This document shows, piece by piece, positions 1 to 12,008 of a stretch of DNA of 64,000 nt; the stretch's first letter is position 1; every line of letters starts with the position of its first letter. The DNA is from Pseudomonas nicosulfuronedens (GTDB lineage: Bacteria > Pseudomonadota > Gammaproteobacteria > Pseudomonadales > Pseudomonadaceae), in NCBI RefSeq assembly GCF_005877905.1, contig NZ_SWDV01000002.1, positions 307,885-371,884 on the forward strand, in the 5' to 3' direction. Made by a program: the position numbers and the translations under genes. The notes under the pieces were generated by a model. That model was not told the DNA's origin and searched no databases. It saw only the letters and a list, made by a program, of their open reading frames with translations.

Positions 1-805
1 CGATCACGTGCTCCAGCGGGCCACCCTGGGCACCCGGGAAGACAGCGGAGTTCAGCTTCTTCTCGATCTCTTCGTTCTTGCGAGCGAGGATCAGGCCGCC
101 GCGCGGGCCGCGCAGGGTCTTGTGGGTGGTGGTGGTGACCACGTCGGCGAACGGCACCGGGTTCGGGTAAACGCCAGCGGCGACCAGACCGGCCACGTGG
201 GCCATGTCGACGAACAGGTAGGCACCGACCTTGTCCGCGATGGCGCGGAAGCGGGCGAAGTCCAGGACCTGGGAATAGGCGGAGAAGCCGGCGACGATCA
301 TCTTCGGCTTGTGCTCGACAGCCAGGCGCTCGACTTCGTCGTAGTCGATCAGGCCGGCGTCGGTGATGCCGTACTGCACGGCGTTGTACAGCTTGCCGGA
401 GGAAGAAACGCTGGCGCCGTGGGTCAGGTGACCACCGTGGGCCAGGCTCATGCCCAGGATGGTGTCACCGGCCGACAGCAGGGCCAGGTAGACGGCGGCG
501 TTGGCCTGGGAGCCGGCGTGCGGCTGGACGTTGGCGTAGTCGGCGCCGAACAGCTCCTTGGCGCGGTCGATGGCCAGCTGCTCGACGACGTCGACGTACT
601 CGCAACCACCGTAGTAGCGCTTGCCCGGGTAGCCTTCGGCGTACTTGTTGGTCAGCACCGAACCCTGGGCTTCCATCACCGCCGGGCTGGTGTAGTTCTC
701 GGAGGCGATGAGCTCGATGTGCTCTTCCTGGCGCTGGGCTTCCTGCTCCATCGCGGCGAAGAGTTCGGCATCGTAGCGGGCGAGGGTCAAATCACGGCTG
801 AACAT
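1..805 (-). CDS. glyA: Serine hydroxymethyltransferase, N-terminal 268 residues (3' end outside window)
   Basis: Converts serine and tetrahydrofolate to glycine and methylene-tetrahydrofolate in the cytoplasm, using pyridoxal phosphate. Reading leftward from the ATG at 805 gives [16 protein letters not shown], then the family block [20 protein letters not shown], and YGGCEYVD and HGGHLTHG further on. The PLP-binding lysine lies in [14 protein letters not shown] at about residue 229, the position known from E. coli GlyA. The frame stays open to the window edge, so roughly the last 150 residues are missing only because of the cut. The start is supported by AGAGGA shortly upstream. Pseudomonas genomes usually carry several glyA paralogues; next to morA this would correspond to the copy I remember as glyA3 (from memory). 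Identity as GlyA is near certain; the paralogue number is not shown by the sequence. Confidence 0.97.
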   Translation of the reverse strand, partial: MFSRDLTLARYDAELFAAMEQEAQRQEEHIELIASENYTSPAVMEAQGSVLTNKYAEGYPGKRYYGGCEYVDVVEQLAIDRAKELFGADYANVQPHAGSQANAAVYLALLSAGDTILGMSLAHGGHLTHGASVSSSGKLYNAVQYGITDAGLIDYDEVERLAVEHKPKMIVAGFSAYSQVLDFARFRAIADKVGAYLFVDMAHVAGLVAAGVYPNPVPFADVVTTTTHKTLRGPRGGLILARKNEEIEKKLNSAVFPGAQGGPLEHVI

Positions 806-991
806 GGCGGTCCTCTTAAGGATCGGGTGCTGGGGGAAAGGCGCGCATTCTAACCCAAGGCGCCGGTGCTGGCACATGAAAGGCGGTCATGTGGCTGACA
901 AGCGGGGTTCAAGGCCAGGATCGCGGGAGAGACAAGCCGCCGAGTGGCGTGGGTAGCCGGCTTGTCGAAGGTGCAGGATGAACACGACGTA

Positions 992-1065
992 GGATGGTGT
1001 GGAGCGTAGCGATACCCATCGGCCCGGCATCGCGACAGCATGGGTATCGCTACGCTCCACCCCTC
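992..1065. repeat. Long inverted repeat between glyA and morA
   Basis: Two arms of about 22 bases, TGGAGCGTAGCGATACCCAT and its complement ATGGGTATCGCTACGCTCCA, face each other across about 20 bases (GCGATACCCAT begins near 1010, ATGGGTATCGC near 1040). A transcript would form a very stable hairpin. No U-run follows, so it looks more like a dispersed palindromic repeat of the kind common between Pseudomonas genes than an intrinsic terminator. It could still shield the 3' end of morA mRNA, which ends at 1099 and runs toward it. Confidence 0.7.
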
Positions 1066-1098
1066 CTGCAAGGGCGCTCGCCGTGCGCAGTGGTGCGC

Positions 1099-4000
1099 TC
1101 AGCCGAGCAGGAACAGTGCGTTGCTGGCGAACAGTGCGGCGAACTGGTCCGCCGGCACCGGGCGGCCGAAGAGGAAGCCCTGCACCTCGTCGCAACCATG
1201 TTCACGCAGGAAGTCCAGCTGCTCGTGGCTCTCCACGCCCTCGGCAATCACCATCAGGTTCAGGCTGTGGGCCATGGCGATGATGGCGCGGGCGATCTGC
1301 GCATCCTGCTCGCCGTGGGGCAGGCCGTCGACGAAGCTGCGGTCGATCTTCAGCACGTCGATGGGGAACTGCTTGAGGTAGTTGAGCGAGGAATAGCCGG
1401 TGCCGAAGTCGTCCACCGCAATCGCCAGGCCCAGGCGTTTCAGGCCTTGAAGTATCTGCATCGCCTGGGAAACGTCGCTCATCAGGATGCTTTCGGTCAG
1501 CTCCAGCTCCAGGCACGCCGGGGCGATCCCGGTGTCCTCGAGGATGCCGGCGATGCGCTCGCCCAGCTGGCCGTCGGCGAACTGCCGGGCCGAGAGGTTC
1601 ACGGAAATCTTCGGCACCCGCACCTTGTCGCGGTGCCAGGCGCGCAGCTGCAGGCAGGCCTGTTCCAGCAGCCAGTCGCCGACCTGGGCAACCAGGCCGA
1701 GTTCTTCCAGCACCGGGATGAACTCCGCCGGCGGGATCAGTCCGCGCTTGGGATGCTGCCAGCGCAGCAGCGCCTCAGCACCGGTCAGGCGGCGGCCGTC
1801 GCCGGTGAACTGCGGCTGGTAGTGCAGGACGAACTCGTGCAGCTCGATGGCGCGGCGCAGGTCGCTTTCCAGTTCCAGGCGCTCCAGGGCGCGGGCGTTC
1901 ATCTCGGCCTGGTAGAACTGGAAGTTGTTCTTGCCCATTTCCTTGGCGTGGTACATCGCCGTGTCGGCGTTCTTCATCAGTTGGCTGAGCTCGGCGCCGT
2001 CCTGCGGCGAGAGCGCCACGCCAATGCTGGCGGTGACGAAGAATTCGCGGCCTTCCAGGGTGAAGGGGCGGGCGAGACTGGAGAGGATCTGCTCGGCGAC
2101 CTGGATCGCCTGCCTCAGCGCTTTATCGCGGTCCTTCTGGCCGGGCAGCAGCAGGGTGAACTCGTCGCCGCCCATGCGCGCCACGGTGTCGTCGTCGCTG
2201 ACGCAGTGGCTCAGGCGCTCGGCCACTTCCTTGAGCATGCGGTCGCCCGCGGCGTGGCCGAGGGAGTCGTTGATCGGCTTGAAACGGTCGAGGTCGAGGA
2301 ACATCAGCACCACCCACTGCTGGTGCCGTTCGGCCTGCAGTAGCGCGGTGTGCAGGCGGTCCTGGAACAGCGTGCGGTTGGGCAGGTGGGTCAAGGCGTC
2401 GTAGTAGGCGAGGCGGTGGATGCGCCGCTCGCTGGCTTTGCGCTCGCTGATGTCGCTGAAGAAGCAGACGAAGCTGACCAGGTCGCCTTCCTCGTCGTGT
2501 ACCGCATTGATGCCGACCCAGCTGGGATAGAGCTCGCCGGACTTGCGCTTCTGCAGGATCTCGCCTTCCCAGCTGCCGCTGCGGTGCAGGCTCTCCATCA
2601 CATGCTTGAGCTGGTTGGCCTCCTGGCGGTCGGCGGTGAGCATGCGCGGTAACTGGTCCAGGACCTCCTCGGCGGAGTAGCCGGTGAGTCGGCTGAAGGA
2701 GTCGTTGATCTGCACGATGTAGCCGGCCGGGTCGGTGACCATGATCGCCGCGGTGGAGTGCTCGAATACCGTGGCCGCCATGCGCATCTCGCGTTCGGCG
2801 CGGCGCTGCTGGCTGACGTCGCGGGCGACGCCGAGCAGGCCTTCGAAGCGGCCGTGGTCGTCCCACATCAGGGCGATGCGCAGTTCCACAGGAATCTTGT
2901 GGCCGTCCGCGTGCAGGCAGTCGAGGCTGAACAGCTGCGGCTCGGCGCTTTCGCGCAGTTCGGCCAGGCGCTTGGGCTCGCCGATGGCGCCCTGCACGCG
3001 GTTCAGCAGTTCATCCAGGCGCTCCAGCTGCGCTGGGTTGGCGGCCACCTGCTGGAAGCCGTTGGACAGCACCCACTCGGGACTGTAGCCGAGCACCTGT
3101 TGGATCGACGGGCTGATGTAGTTGAGCTTGACCTGGGCGTCGGTGGAGAGGATCACGTCGCTGATGCTCTCGGCGAGCATGCGATAGCGACGACCGCTCT
3201 CGCGCAGGGAGTTGTGCGCCTCCACCGTGTCGGTGATGTTCTTGGCCACGCCGATCAGCCGCGCCACGCGACCATCGCTGTCGCGCGTCAGGGCCTGCTC
3301 GCGGATGTCGAACCAGTGCCAGGAGCCGTCGCGGTGGCGCCAGCGTAACTGGCTGTCGAGCAACAGGCCGTCGCCGACCACCTGTTGCAGGTTGCGGATG
3401 CGCCAGTAGTACTCCACGTCGTCCGGGTGCAGGACCTTTTCCCAGAAACGCTCGCCCATCTCGCGCAGTTCGTCGCCACTGTAGCCGAGCTGGTAGCCCA
3501 GGTTGTGATTGGTGAAGATCACCCGGCGCGCGGCAATGTCATGGATATAGAGAGTGTCAGGCACCGCGCGCACCGCGTCGGACCAGAACTTTTCGCGCTC
3601 GATCAGCGACAGTTCGACCTGCTTGCGGCTGGTGATGTCCGACAGGCTCAGGGTGACGGCGTGGAAGTCCTGGATCATCTCCGGCACGCGCAACTGCAAC
3701 CACAGGTGGCGCTGCTCGCCCTGCCGGGTGTTGATGCAGGCTTCCAGCTCGACCATGCCCTGGCCATGCAACACGGCCTCGAGCACCTTGCTGCGCACGC
3801 CGTCCGGACGCATGCCGGCGCTGCCAATGAGAATCTGCCAGGCTTGCTCGGTGTTGGTGACGCGCATCAGGCGCTTGGCGACGTTGTTGATCTCGGTGAT
3901 CTTCGCCTGGCGCAGCAGCCAGGGCAGGCGCTCGGGCTGCGAGGCGAGCCACTCGCGCAGGTCGCTCTGCCGGCGCAGGTTGAGGTCCACCAGGCTCTGG

Positions 4001-5352
4001 CGCAGGCCGGAGAGGTCGAGCACGCAGAGGGCGACACCGACGCCGTCGAAGATGTCCTGGTAGCGCCGACGGGTCTCTTCGAGGATGTGCAGCGCCTGCT
4101 GCTCCTCGGTGACGTCGCGTAGCACCCAGACCTGCCCGCCCTGGGGCAGGTTGCCGCGCAGTACCCAGCTCTGCTCCGGCGATAGCGGGCTGTCGTCCAG
4201 GGAGTGGTGGCTGACGGCGAACAGCCGGGCCTGGCCGGTATCGTTGACGCGCACCAGCTCGGAGCCATTGTCTGCCGAGGCATCGCTGCCAGGCAGCAGA
4301 CCGCCCAGGCCGGGCAGCAACTCCAGAAGATGGTGTTCACCAGCCTTGTCGGCGCTGATACCGAACAACTGCTCGGCCTGCGGGTTGAGGTAGGCGAGGC
4401 GGCCGTCGGCGCGGGTCACCAGGACGCGCTCGTCGATGGCGCCCAGGGCTTGCGCGGCCTGACGCAGGTTCTGCTGCGACTCCACGGTCAGCGCACGCAG
4501 GTTCTGTTGCTCGCGTTGCAGGCGCAACAGGGCGGCCCCGGCGATGCCTGCCAGTACCAGCAGCAGCGCCAGCTCGCCGCCCAGGCGCGGCAGCAGGGTG
4601 GCACGGATCTGCCGGTCGTCGAATTGCGGATGCAATTGCCAATCGGTGTTCTGGATGTCGAGGCCGTCCAGACTCTGTGCCTGCTCCAGCGGCGAGGCGG
4701 CGGACAGCGGGCCGGGACGGTAGCCGCTGGAGCGGCCTAGGACCTTCTGCTGGACGTCGTCGACCAGGATCCAGTCCGGCGACTCGGGGCGAATCTGCGC
4801 TGCCCAGCCGCGCCGGGCAATCTTCTCGTCAAGGCGGAGAACGCTGTCGCCTTCGCCCGGCTCTGTGGCCTTCAGCCAGACATAGAAGTGGCCGCCGTTT
4901 TCTTCGCTGAAGGCGTAGTGATAGGCCTGCTGCGAGCTGCGCTGGCGCAGGGACTCGATGAAGGCGCCGTCCTTGATGCCGCTGGCGGAGTCGCGCACGG
5001 GCGTGCCGCTGGCATCCAGCCGGACCAGACTGTGGAAGGACGGGTAGATGTGTTTCAGGCCGGCGATCAGCGGCGTGTGGACATCGCTGTGCTCGCGGTC
5101 CTGCTCCTGCTGCAGCAGGGCCTGGGCCGCCACGGCCTTGAGCTCCAGGGTCAGGGAAATCCGCTGGGCCATCTGTTCGCCGTGCAGCACCACCCGTTCA
5201 CGCTCGAAGCGCTCCTGGCTACGGAACTCCTGATGCAGCTGCCAGCCCAGCAGGCCGAGCATGAACAGCACCAGTAGCACCAGCGCGGTCCGGGTCGCCA
5301 CGCGGCCAGGCCTGACCAGGGCGTCCGGAGGAGTACGGGGGAAAATAGACAA
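1099..5352 (-). CDS. morA: Membrane-bound PAS/GGDEF/EAL cyclic-di-GMP protein MorA
   Basis: Sensor that makes and/or breaks cyclic-di-GMP; in Pseudomonas MorA affects flagellar timing, motility and biofilm. The 1417-residue chain has a membrane segment at about 22-42, a periplasmic stretch of about 210 residues, a second membrane segment near 255-280, several PAS domains (about 290-980), then GGDEF and EAL domains. The diguanylate cyclase signature is intact ([10 protein letters not shown], near 1057). The EAL domain keeps [44 protein letters not shown] and AEGVE, so phosphodiesterase activity is expected. The usual inhibitory RxxD site before GGDEF reads SDDD, so that feedback site seems absent. 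The length matches what I recall for P. aeruginosa MorA (about 1,410 residues), and its neighbours glyA and ettA fit that locus. It stands alone; the next gene, ettA, diverges. Confidence 0.92.
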   Translation of the reverse strand: MSIFPRTPPDALVRPGRVATRTALVLLVLFMLGLLGWQLHQEFRSQERFERERVVLHGEQMAQRISLTLELKAVAAQALLQQEQDREHSDVHTPLIAGLKHIYPSFHSLVRLDASGTPVRDSASGIKDGAFIESLRQRSSQQAYHYAFSEENGGHFYVWLKATEPGEGDSVLRLDEKIARRGWAAQIRPESPDWILVDDVQQKVLGRSSGYRPGPLSAASPLEQAQSLDGLDIQNTDWQLHPQFDDRQIRATLLPRLGGELALLLVLAGIAGAALLRLQREQQNLRALTVESQQNLRQAAQALGAIDERVLVTRADGRLAYLNPQAEQLFGISADKAGEHHLLELLPGLGGLLPGSDASADNGSELVRVNDTGQARLFAVSHHSLDDSPLSPEQSWVLRGNLPQGGQVWVLRDVTEEQQALHILEETRRRYQDIFDGVGVALCVLDLSGLRQSLVDLNLRRQSDLREWLASQPERLPWLLRQAKITEINNVAKRLMRVTNTEQAWQILIGSAGMRPDGVRSKVLEAVLHGQGMVELEACINTRQGEQRHLWLQLRVPEMIQDFHAVTLSLSDITSRKQVELSLIEREKFWSDAVRAVPDTLYIHDIAARRVIFTNHNLGYQLGYSGDELREMGERFWEKVLHPDDVEYYWRIRNLQQVVGDGLLLDSQLRWRHRDGSWHWFDIREQALTRDSDGRVARLIGVAKNITDTVEAHNSLRESGRRYRMLAESISDVILSTDAQVKLNYISPSIQQVLGYSPEWVLSNGFQQVAANPAQLERLDELLNRVQGAIGEPKRLAELRESAEPQLFSLDCLHADGHKIPVELRIALMWDDHGRFEGLLGVARDVSQQRRAEREMRMAATVFEHSTAAIMVTDPAGYIVQINDSFSRLTGYSAEEVLDQLPRMLTADRQEANQLKHVMESLHRSGSWEGEILQKRKSGELYPSWVGINAVHDEEGDLVSFVCFFSDISERKASERRIHRLAYYDALTHLPNRTLFQDRLHTALLQAERHQQWVVLMFLDLDRFKPINDSLGHAAGDRMLKEVAERLSHCVSDDDTVARMGGDEFTLLLPGQKDRDKALRQAIQVAEQILSSLARPFTLEGREFFVTASIGVALSPQDGAELSQLMKNADTAMYHAKEMGKNNFQFYQAEMNARALERLELESDLRRAIELHEFVLHYQPQFTGDGRRLTGAEALLRWQHPKRGLIPPAEFIPVLEELGLVAQVGDWLLEQACLQLRAWHRDKVRVPKISVNLSARQFADGQLGERIAGILEDTGIAPACLELELTESILMSDVSQAMQILQGLKRLGLAIAVDDFGTGYSSLNYLKQFPIDVLKIDRSFVDGLPHGEQDAQIARAIIAMAHSLNLMVIAEGVESHEQLDFLREHGCDEVQGFLFGRPVPADQFAALFASNALFLLG

Positions 5353-5681
5353 GGACTTAAGGACCTGGGGCGATACGGCTGAATTCGGCGCGGGCTAGGA
5401 TGCCCGGAAAGGCGGCTAAGTGCCAGTATGGCCGACGAGCGTCGTTTGCCCTTCCTGCCTCATTCCGGTAGCTTTGCCGCACGCGCGCGTGATGTACGGC
5501 CAAAGTTCGGGGCATAAAGTACATCCCCGCAGAGTCCCGCGCGAAGGGCCGTCCATCGGCCGTTCGCGCCCTTCGGTGGCCCGCAGTGCTGCCGCTCCGG
5601 CCCGAAGTGCCGGCGTCCCGGAACCTGCCGTCGTCCGTTCCGGCCATCCCGATCACAATTCATCCCAGAAGTCAGGTATCC
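5353..5681. other. 329-bp intergenic region between divergent morA and ettA
   Basis: Both genes must be transcribed from here. Short GC-rich hairpins are present, such as GGCCGTCCATCGGCC near 5548, but I found no convincing -35/-10 pair and no credible small gene. Open frames exist on both strands (for example 5357-5656 minus) but their composition is that of shadow frames. In P. aeruginosa PAO1 I recall the nfxB-mexCD-oprJ efflux locus sitting between these two genes; nothing of it is here. Confidence 0.6.
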
Positions 5682-7346
<1,665 letters not shown>

Positions 7347-7356
7347 GCCGCTTCTC

Positions 7357-7390
7357 AATGAAAACGGGGCCTTCGGGCCCCGTTTTCATT
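7357..7390 (+). terminator. Rho-independent terminator after ettA
   Basis: Near-perfect hairpin AAAACGGGGC-CTTC-GGGCCCCGTTTT, 11 bases after the ettA stop. A-runs on one side and T-runs on the other mean it can also end the minus-strand gene at 7405-7701. Confidence 0.93.
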
Positions 7391-7404
7391 TCTGCCGCTT
7401 TTCG

Positions 7405-7701
7405 TCAGCGACTGCGCTTCAGATCGTCCAGGGCGCGACGCTGTTCCTCCAGCTGGCGTTGCAGTGTGTCGATTTGCCGCGCCTGGTCCTGCAGGGCGCG
7501 TTGCTGTTCCTCCAGCTGGCGCGACATGCGCTGCAGGTCGTCGGTGCTGAAGTTCGACTTGTGGATCACTTCGCTGTCGAATGTATCCGCCACCACCAGC
7601 GCGCCGGACTCGGTGAAATTGCCGAGTTTCATGGCCGCGTGGGCAGGAAGACTGAGCGTGCAGGTGAGGGCGACAAGGAGCGCGAATAAGCGTGTGGGCA
7701 T
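7405..7701 (-). CDS. Small exported coiled-coil protein, unknown function
   Basis: 98 residues. Residues 1-22 (MPTRLFALLVALTCTLSLPAHA) form a clear Sec signal peptide ending in a typical AHA cleavage site, so the product is periplasmic. The mature part starts with about 30 residues of mixed sequence (MKLGNFTESGALVVADTFDSE); the rest is a long charged helix. That helix contains two near copies of RQLEEQQRALQD / RQLEEQRRALDD, a short heptad-like repeat and probably a dimeric coiled coil. I do not recognise a named family. The start at 7701 has AGGA about 8 bases upstream. It is divergent from gdhA, and a perfect 14-bp palindrome sits 49 bases upstream of its start. Real gene likely; function unknown. 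Confidence 0.8.
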   Translation of the reverse strand: MPTRLFALLVALTCTLSLPAHAAMKLGNFTESGALVVADTFDSEVIHKSNFSTDDLQRMSRQLEEQQRALQDQARQIDTLQRQLEEQRRALDDLKRSR

Positions 7702-7749
7702 CGGGATTATCCTGCTTGAAGGAATATCTTGATTTCAATCTTCTATTGA

Positions 7750-7763
7750 TTTTGTATACAAAA
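7750..7763. promoter_or_regulatory. Perfect 14-bp palindrome, GntR/FCD-type operator candidate
   Basis: TTTTGTATACAAAA is perfectly self-complementary. Its core TTGTATACAA fits the NyGTMKACrN pattern bound by many GntR-family (FCD subgroup) repressors. It lies 49 bases before the 98-residue gene and 155 bases before gdhA, in an unusually A+T-rich patch. The regulator is unknown; the assignment rests on the motif shape only. Confidence 0.45.
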
Positions 7764-7791
7764 ATCTGCTTTTCTGCCGGTCCGGCAGTAG

Positions 7792-9252
<1,461 letters not shown>

Positions 9253-9270
9253 CCGCTCCGCCAGTATGAA

Positions 9271-9297
9271 GAACGGGCCCCATGGGCCCGTTTTCAT
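9271..9297 (+). terminator. Rho-independent terminator after gdhA
   Basis: GAACGGGCCC-CAT-GGGCCCGTTTTC hairpin with a T4 tract, 18 bases after the gdhA stop. Confidence 0.88.
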
Positions 9298-9318
9298 TCT
9301 GCCAGCACGGCCGCTCTT

Positions 9319-9362
9319 CGTAGGAGCGAGCTTGCTTTTGCGAAGAACCCCGCAGCGGGGCT
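9319..9362. repeat. REP-like palindromic element
   Basis: CGTAGGAGCGAGCTTGCTTTTGCGAA followed by CCCCGCAGCGGGG. The core GTAGGAGCGAGCTTGC recurs at 60925 and, slightly varied, at 58123. These are Pseudomonas repetitive extragenic palindromes; this one lies between the convergent ends of gdhA and the peroxidase gene. Confidence 0.75.
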
Positions 9363-9380
9363 GGTCAGGCGGCGATCCGA

Positions 9381-10412
9381 TCAGTCCACCGGTTTGGGTG
9401 TGGTCGCGGTACTCGGCGGCAGCAACGGGTACTCCACCTTCGGCTGCTTGCCGGTGACGGTCTTGAGGAAGGCGACGATGTCGCCGACTTCCTCGGCGTT
9501 GAGCTGCTTGCCCAACTGTGCGGTGCCCATGATCGCCACCGCTTCCTCCAGGTCCCAGACCTGCCCACTGTGGAAGTACGGCGCGGTCAGCGCGATGTTG
9601 CGCAGCGGCGCGGCGCGGAACACGTACTGATCGTTCTGCGTCTTGGTCACCTCGAAGCGGCCCTTGTCGCCGCTGGGCAGGATCTTGCCGTCGGGCTTCT
9701 TCACCAGGCCGAACGGGAAGTACGCCTGGCCGCCCAGGTTCACGCCGTTGTGGCAACTGATGCAGCCCGAACTCATGAAGGTCTGCAGGCCTTTCTTCTC
9801 CTTGGCATCAAGGGCGCTGTCGTCGCCCTTGAGGTAGAGGTCGAAGCGCGAGTCCGGGGTGATCAGGGTCGATTCGAAGGCCTGCAGCGCCCGGGCCATG
9901 TTGTCGAAACTGACCGGTTGCTTGTCGCTGGGGAACGCCTTTCCGAAGGCGGCGACATACTCGGGCATGCTGCTCAGCGTGGCCTCGACGTTCTTCGGCG
10001 TGTTGTGCATCTCCACCGGGTTCTGCACTGGGCCCTTGGCCTGTTCTTCCAGGTCCTTGGCGCGGCCATCCCAGAACTGCGCGACGTTGAATACCGCGTT
10101 GAACACCGTGGGTGAGTTGCGTGCACCTTTCTGCCAGGCGTGACCGCTGGAGGCGGGCACGTTGTCGGCGCCGCCGGTGCCGATGTTGTGGCAGGTGTTG
10201 CAGCTGATCACGTGGCTGGCGGACAGGCGTGGTTCGAAGAACAGCTGCCGGCCCAGCTCGATCTGGTTGGGGTCGAGCTGGTCGCTGGCCTGCTCCGGAA
10301 TGGGCTTGAAGATGCTGTTGGCGTTGTCGCGCAGTACGTCGGCATTCGCTTGCGCCGCCGCGGTGCTCACGGCCAGCAGCAAGCTGCCCAGCGCCAGTTT
10401 GATGGGCTGCAT
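9381..10412 (-). CDS. ccpR: Di-haem cytochrome c peroxidase
   Basis: Periplasmic enzyme that reduces hydrogen peroxide to water with electrons from cytochrome c or azurin. 343 residues, with a signal peptide of about 24 residues (MQPIKLALGSLLLAVSTAAA...). Two c-type haem attachment motifs are seen: CNTCH at 71-75 (peroxidatic haem) and CISCH at 217-221 (electron-transfer haem). The family blocks ELGRQLFFEPRLS, KGARNSPTVFNAVFN, FWDGRAKDLEEQA and PYFHSGQVWDLEEAV are also intact. A TTGAC-N4-ATCAA site lies 71 bases upstream of the start, consistent with control by Anr (Fnr-like) under low oxygen, as known for this gene in P. aeruginosa (ccpR/ccpA). It is a single-gene transcript on the minus strand, placed after gdhA as in PAO1. 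Confidence 0.96.
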   Translation of the reverse strand: MQPIKLALGSLLLAVSTAAAQANADVLRDNANSIFKPIPEQASDQLDPNQIELGRQLFFEPRLSASHVISCNTCHNIGTGGADNVPASSGHAWQKGARNSPTVFNAVFNVAQFWDGRAKDLEEQAKGPVQNPVEMHNTPKNVEATLSSMPEYVAAFGKAFPSDKQPVSFDNMARALQAFESTLITPDSRFDLYLKGDDSALDAKEKKGLQTFMSSGCISCHNGVNLGGQAYFPFGLVKKPDGKILPSGDKGRFEVTKTQNDQYVFRAAPLRNIALTAPYFHSGQVWDLEEAVAIMGTAQLGKQLNAEEVGDIVAFLKTVTGKQPKVEYPLLPPSTATTPKPVD

Positions 10413-10482
10413 GTGGAGTCTCCTTGTCTCAGGCTTTGGTTTCTTCTGAGTTCAAGGAGAGGCCAGGTGGGAGAGGGGTGGC

Positions 10483-10496
10483 TTGACCGAAATCAA
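10483..10496. promoter_or_regulatory. Anr/Fnr-type box upstream of ccpR
   Basis: TTGACCGAAATCAA matches the Fnr/Anr consensus TTGAT-N4-ATCAA at 9 of 10 fixed positions. It is centred about 77 bases before the ccpR start codon, a sensible position for class II activation of a promoter with a short leader. Confidence 0.7.
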
Positions 10497-10535
10497 GCGG
10501 GCGGCCCGGGCAGGTGCGGATGGTTGCCGCAGCGG

Positions 10536-10895
10536 TCAGTTGCCGCGCAGGGCGTGGGACAGCGCGCGGTCCTTCTGCTGTTCCCAGTCGCGGTCCCGGT
10601 CGCTGTTGCGCTGCTCCTCGTACTGCTGGCGTTCCTGGCTCACGCGCATGGCCTGGCATTGCTGGAATCCGTCGTTCCAGCCGAGGGCATACTGCGGCTC
10701 GCCCAGGTAGCGCGGCACGTTCTTGCGGAACTCGCCGGTGATGGCGCCGGCCGCCTGACGACCGCTGCCGCAGCCATCGTCATAGCCGTCGGCATAGGCG
10801 GGTGGATAGCCCTGGGCGAGGAGGGTTTCGTGGGTGGTTTCGCAGCCGGCGAGCAGAGTGGCGCAGAGCAGGACGAGGACGGCGCGCGGCGCCAT
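10536..10895 (-). CDS. Small outer-membrane-type lipoprotein, unknown function
   Basis: 119 residues when started at the ATG at 10895 (MAPRAVLVLLCATLLAGCETT). That gives a signal peptide of about 17 residues with lipobox LLAGC, so the mature protein begins with a lipidated Cys; +2 is Glu, not Asp, so outer-membrane sorting is expected. GGGAG precedes this ATG at good spacing; a frame extension to 10955 is rich in Pro and Arg and unlikely. The mature part has YPPAYADGYDDGCGSGRQAAG, a GYxDGC pattern found in several small lipoproteins, one more pair of Cys candidates (GC and QQC), and a Glu/Arg/Asp-rich helical tail (RQQYEEQRNSDRDRDWEQQKD). It lies between ccpR and rtcA, as does a hypothetical gene in PAO1. 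No function known to me. Confidence 0.8.
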   Translation of the reverse strand: MAPRAVLVLLCATLLAGCETTHETLLAQGYPPAYADGYDDGCGSGRQAAGAITGEFRKNVPRYLGEPQYALGWNDGFQQCQAMRVSQERQQYEEQRNSDRDRDWEQQKDRALSHALRGN

Positions 10896-10982
10896 GGAGA
10901 CTCCCGTGTGCCTTGGGGGCGGGCACACGCGCCGGATAGGGTGACTGGACGGCACTCTATCCGGCGTTTGGTGAGAAAAGCG

Positions 10983-12008
10983 TCAAGCCGGCGTGATGCG
11001 GATGTGCTGGCCTGATGCCGGCTTTGCCTGGCAGTCGATGTGCACAGGCAGGAAGGCTTCGATTACCGCACGATTGCTCACCAGATGATCGCTCAGCAGC
11101 GGTGTGGTGAAGCTGCCACCGCCGGCCAGCGCCATGGGTAACAGCAACTGGTCGGCAAGATGCTCATCGACGCTGGTGCCGCTGCGGCGCCAATCATCGG
11201 CCTGACGCAGCGCCTGGCTGGAAACGCGTTCGGCGCTGATCCCGGACTGACCGAAGGCGCAGAACACCAGGGTCAGTTGCTCGCATTCGATTTCCAGCAG
11301 CAGCGCATTGCCCGGGCCCTGATCCTCCGGCAGACGGACGACCTGAGTGGCTGCCGTATGCCAATTCTGATGCCGCTTCACCTTCTCCAGCTCGCGATCC
11401 CCTACGTGACCGGGAATGGCCGCGAGCAGGGCACGGGCTGAACGCGAAAGCACGGCGCCGGTCTCCGGTAGGTGCAGCGGCTGCAACTCTCCGGGCTCGA
11501 CGCACGCCCGCAATTCACCGCCGCCGGCGGGCATGAAGCCGTGACGCAGCAATTCGAAGTCGACCTTCGCGCCCATGCGCCGCAGCAATGGCAGCCAGCT
11601 GCGCTCGATGAAGTCCGCCGGCGGGGCCAGCGGGTTGTGCGTGCCGCCGCTGATCGCCAGGCTGCTCGGCCCGTCGGCGAACAGCAGTGCCGGCAGGAGC
11701 GTCTGCAGCACCAGCACGGCGCTGCCCGCGCTGCCGATGGCGAAGCGGTAGTCGCCGCCGCGAATCGCACCGGGGCGGAAGGTCAGGCTGCGCGAACCCA
11801 GTTCGTCGCCTTCCACCGCCGCGCCGCAGATTTCCGCCGCCGCGCGCACGGACGTCAGGTGCTGACGCAGCAGCCCCGGCCGCGAGCGTCGGCCGCGGAT
11901 GTTGACGATGCGCAGTCCCTTGCCGGTGATCATCGACAGGCTCAGCGCGCTGCGCAGGATCTGCCCGCCACCTTCGGCGCCGTCGAGTTCGATCAGGTGC
12001 TTGTTCAT
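10983..12008 (-). CDS. rtcA: RNA 3'-terminal phosphate cyclase RtcA
   Basis: Converts RNA 3'-phosphate (or 2'-phosphate) ends to 2',3'-cyclic phosphate using ATP via a covalent His-AMP intermediate. 341 residues, family length. Typical blocks: LDGAEGGGQILRSALSLS at the N-terminus, [60 protein letters not shown] and RHGFMPAGGGEL. The adenylylated histidine should be His308 in LLSDHLVSNRAV, matching E. coli His309. It is the last gene of the minus-strand RNA-repair operon and overlaps the preceding nucleotidyltransferase by 4 bases, which implies translational coupling. In Salmonella, RtcA activity helps generate the cyclic-phosphate tRNA fragments that activate RtcR (known from that system), so RtcA may act both as repair enzyme and as part of the signal loop here. 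Confidence 0.97.
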   Translation of the reverse strand: MNKHLIELDGAEGGGQILRSALSLSMITGKGLRIVNIRGRRSRPGLLRQHLTSVRAAAEICGAAVEGDELGSRSLTFRPGAIRGGDYRFAIGSAGSAVLVLQTLLPALLFADGPSSLAISGGTHNPLAPPADFIERSWLPLLRRMGAKVDFELLRHGFMPAGGGELRACVEPGELQPLHLPETGAVLSRSARALLAAIPGHVGDRELEKVKRHQNWHTAATQVVRLPEDQGPGNALLLEIECEQLTLVFCAFGQSGISAERVSSQALRQADDWRRSGTSVDEHLADQLLLPMALAGGGSFTTPLLSDHLVSNRAVIEAFLPVHIDCQAKPASGQHIRITPA

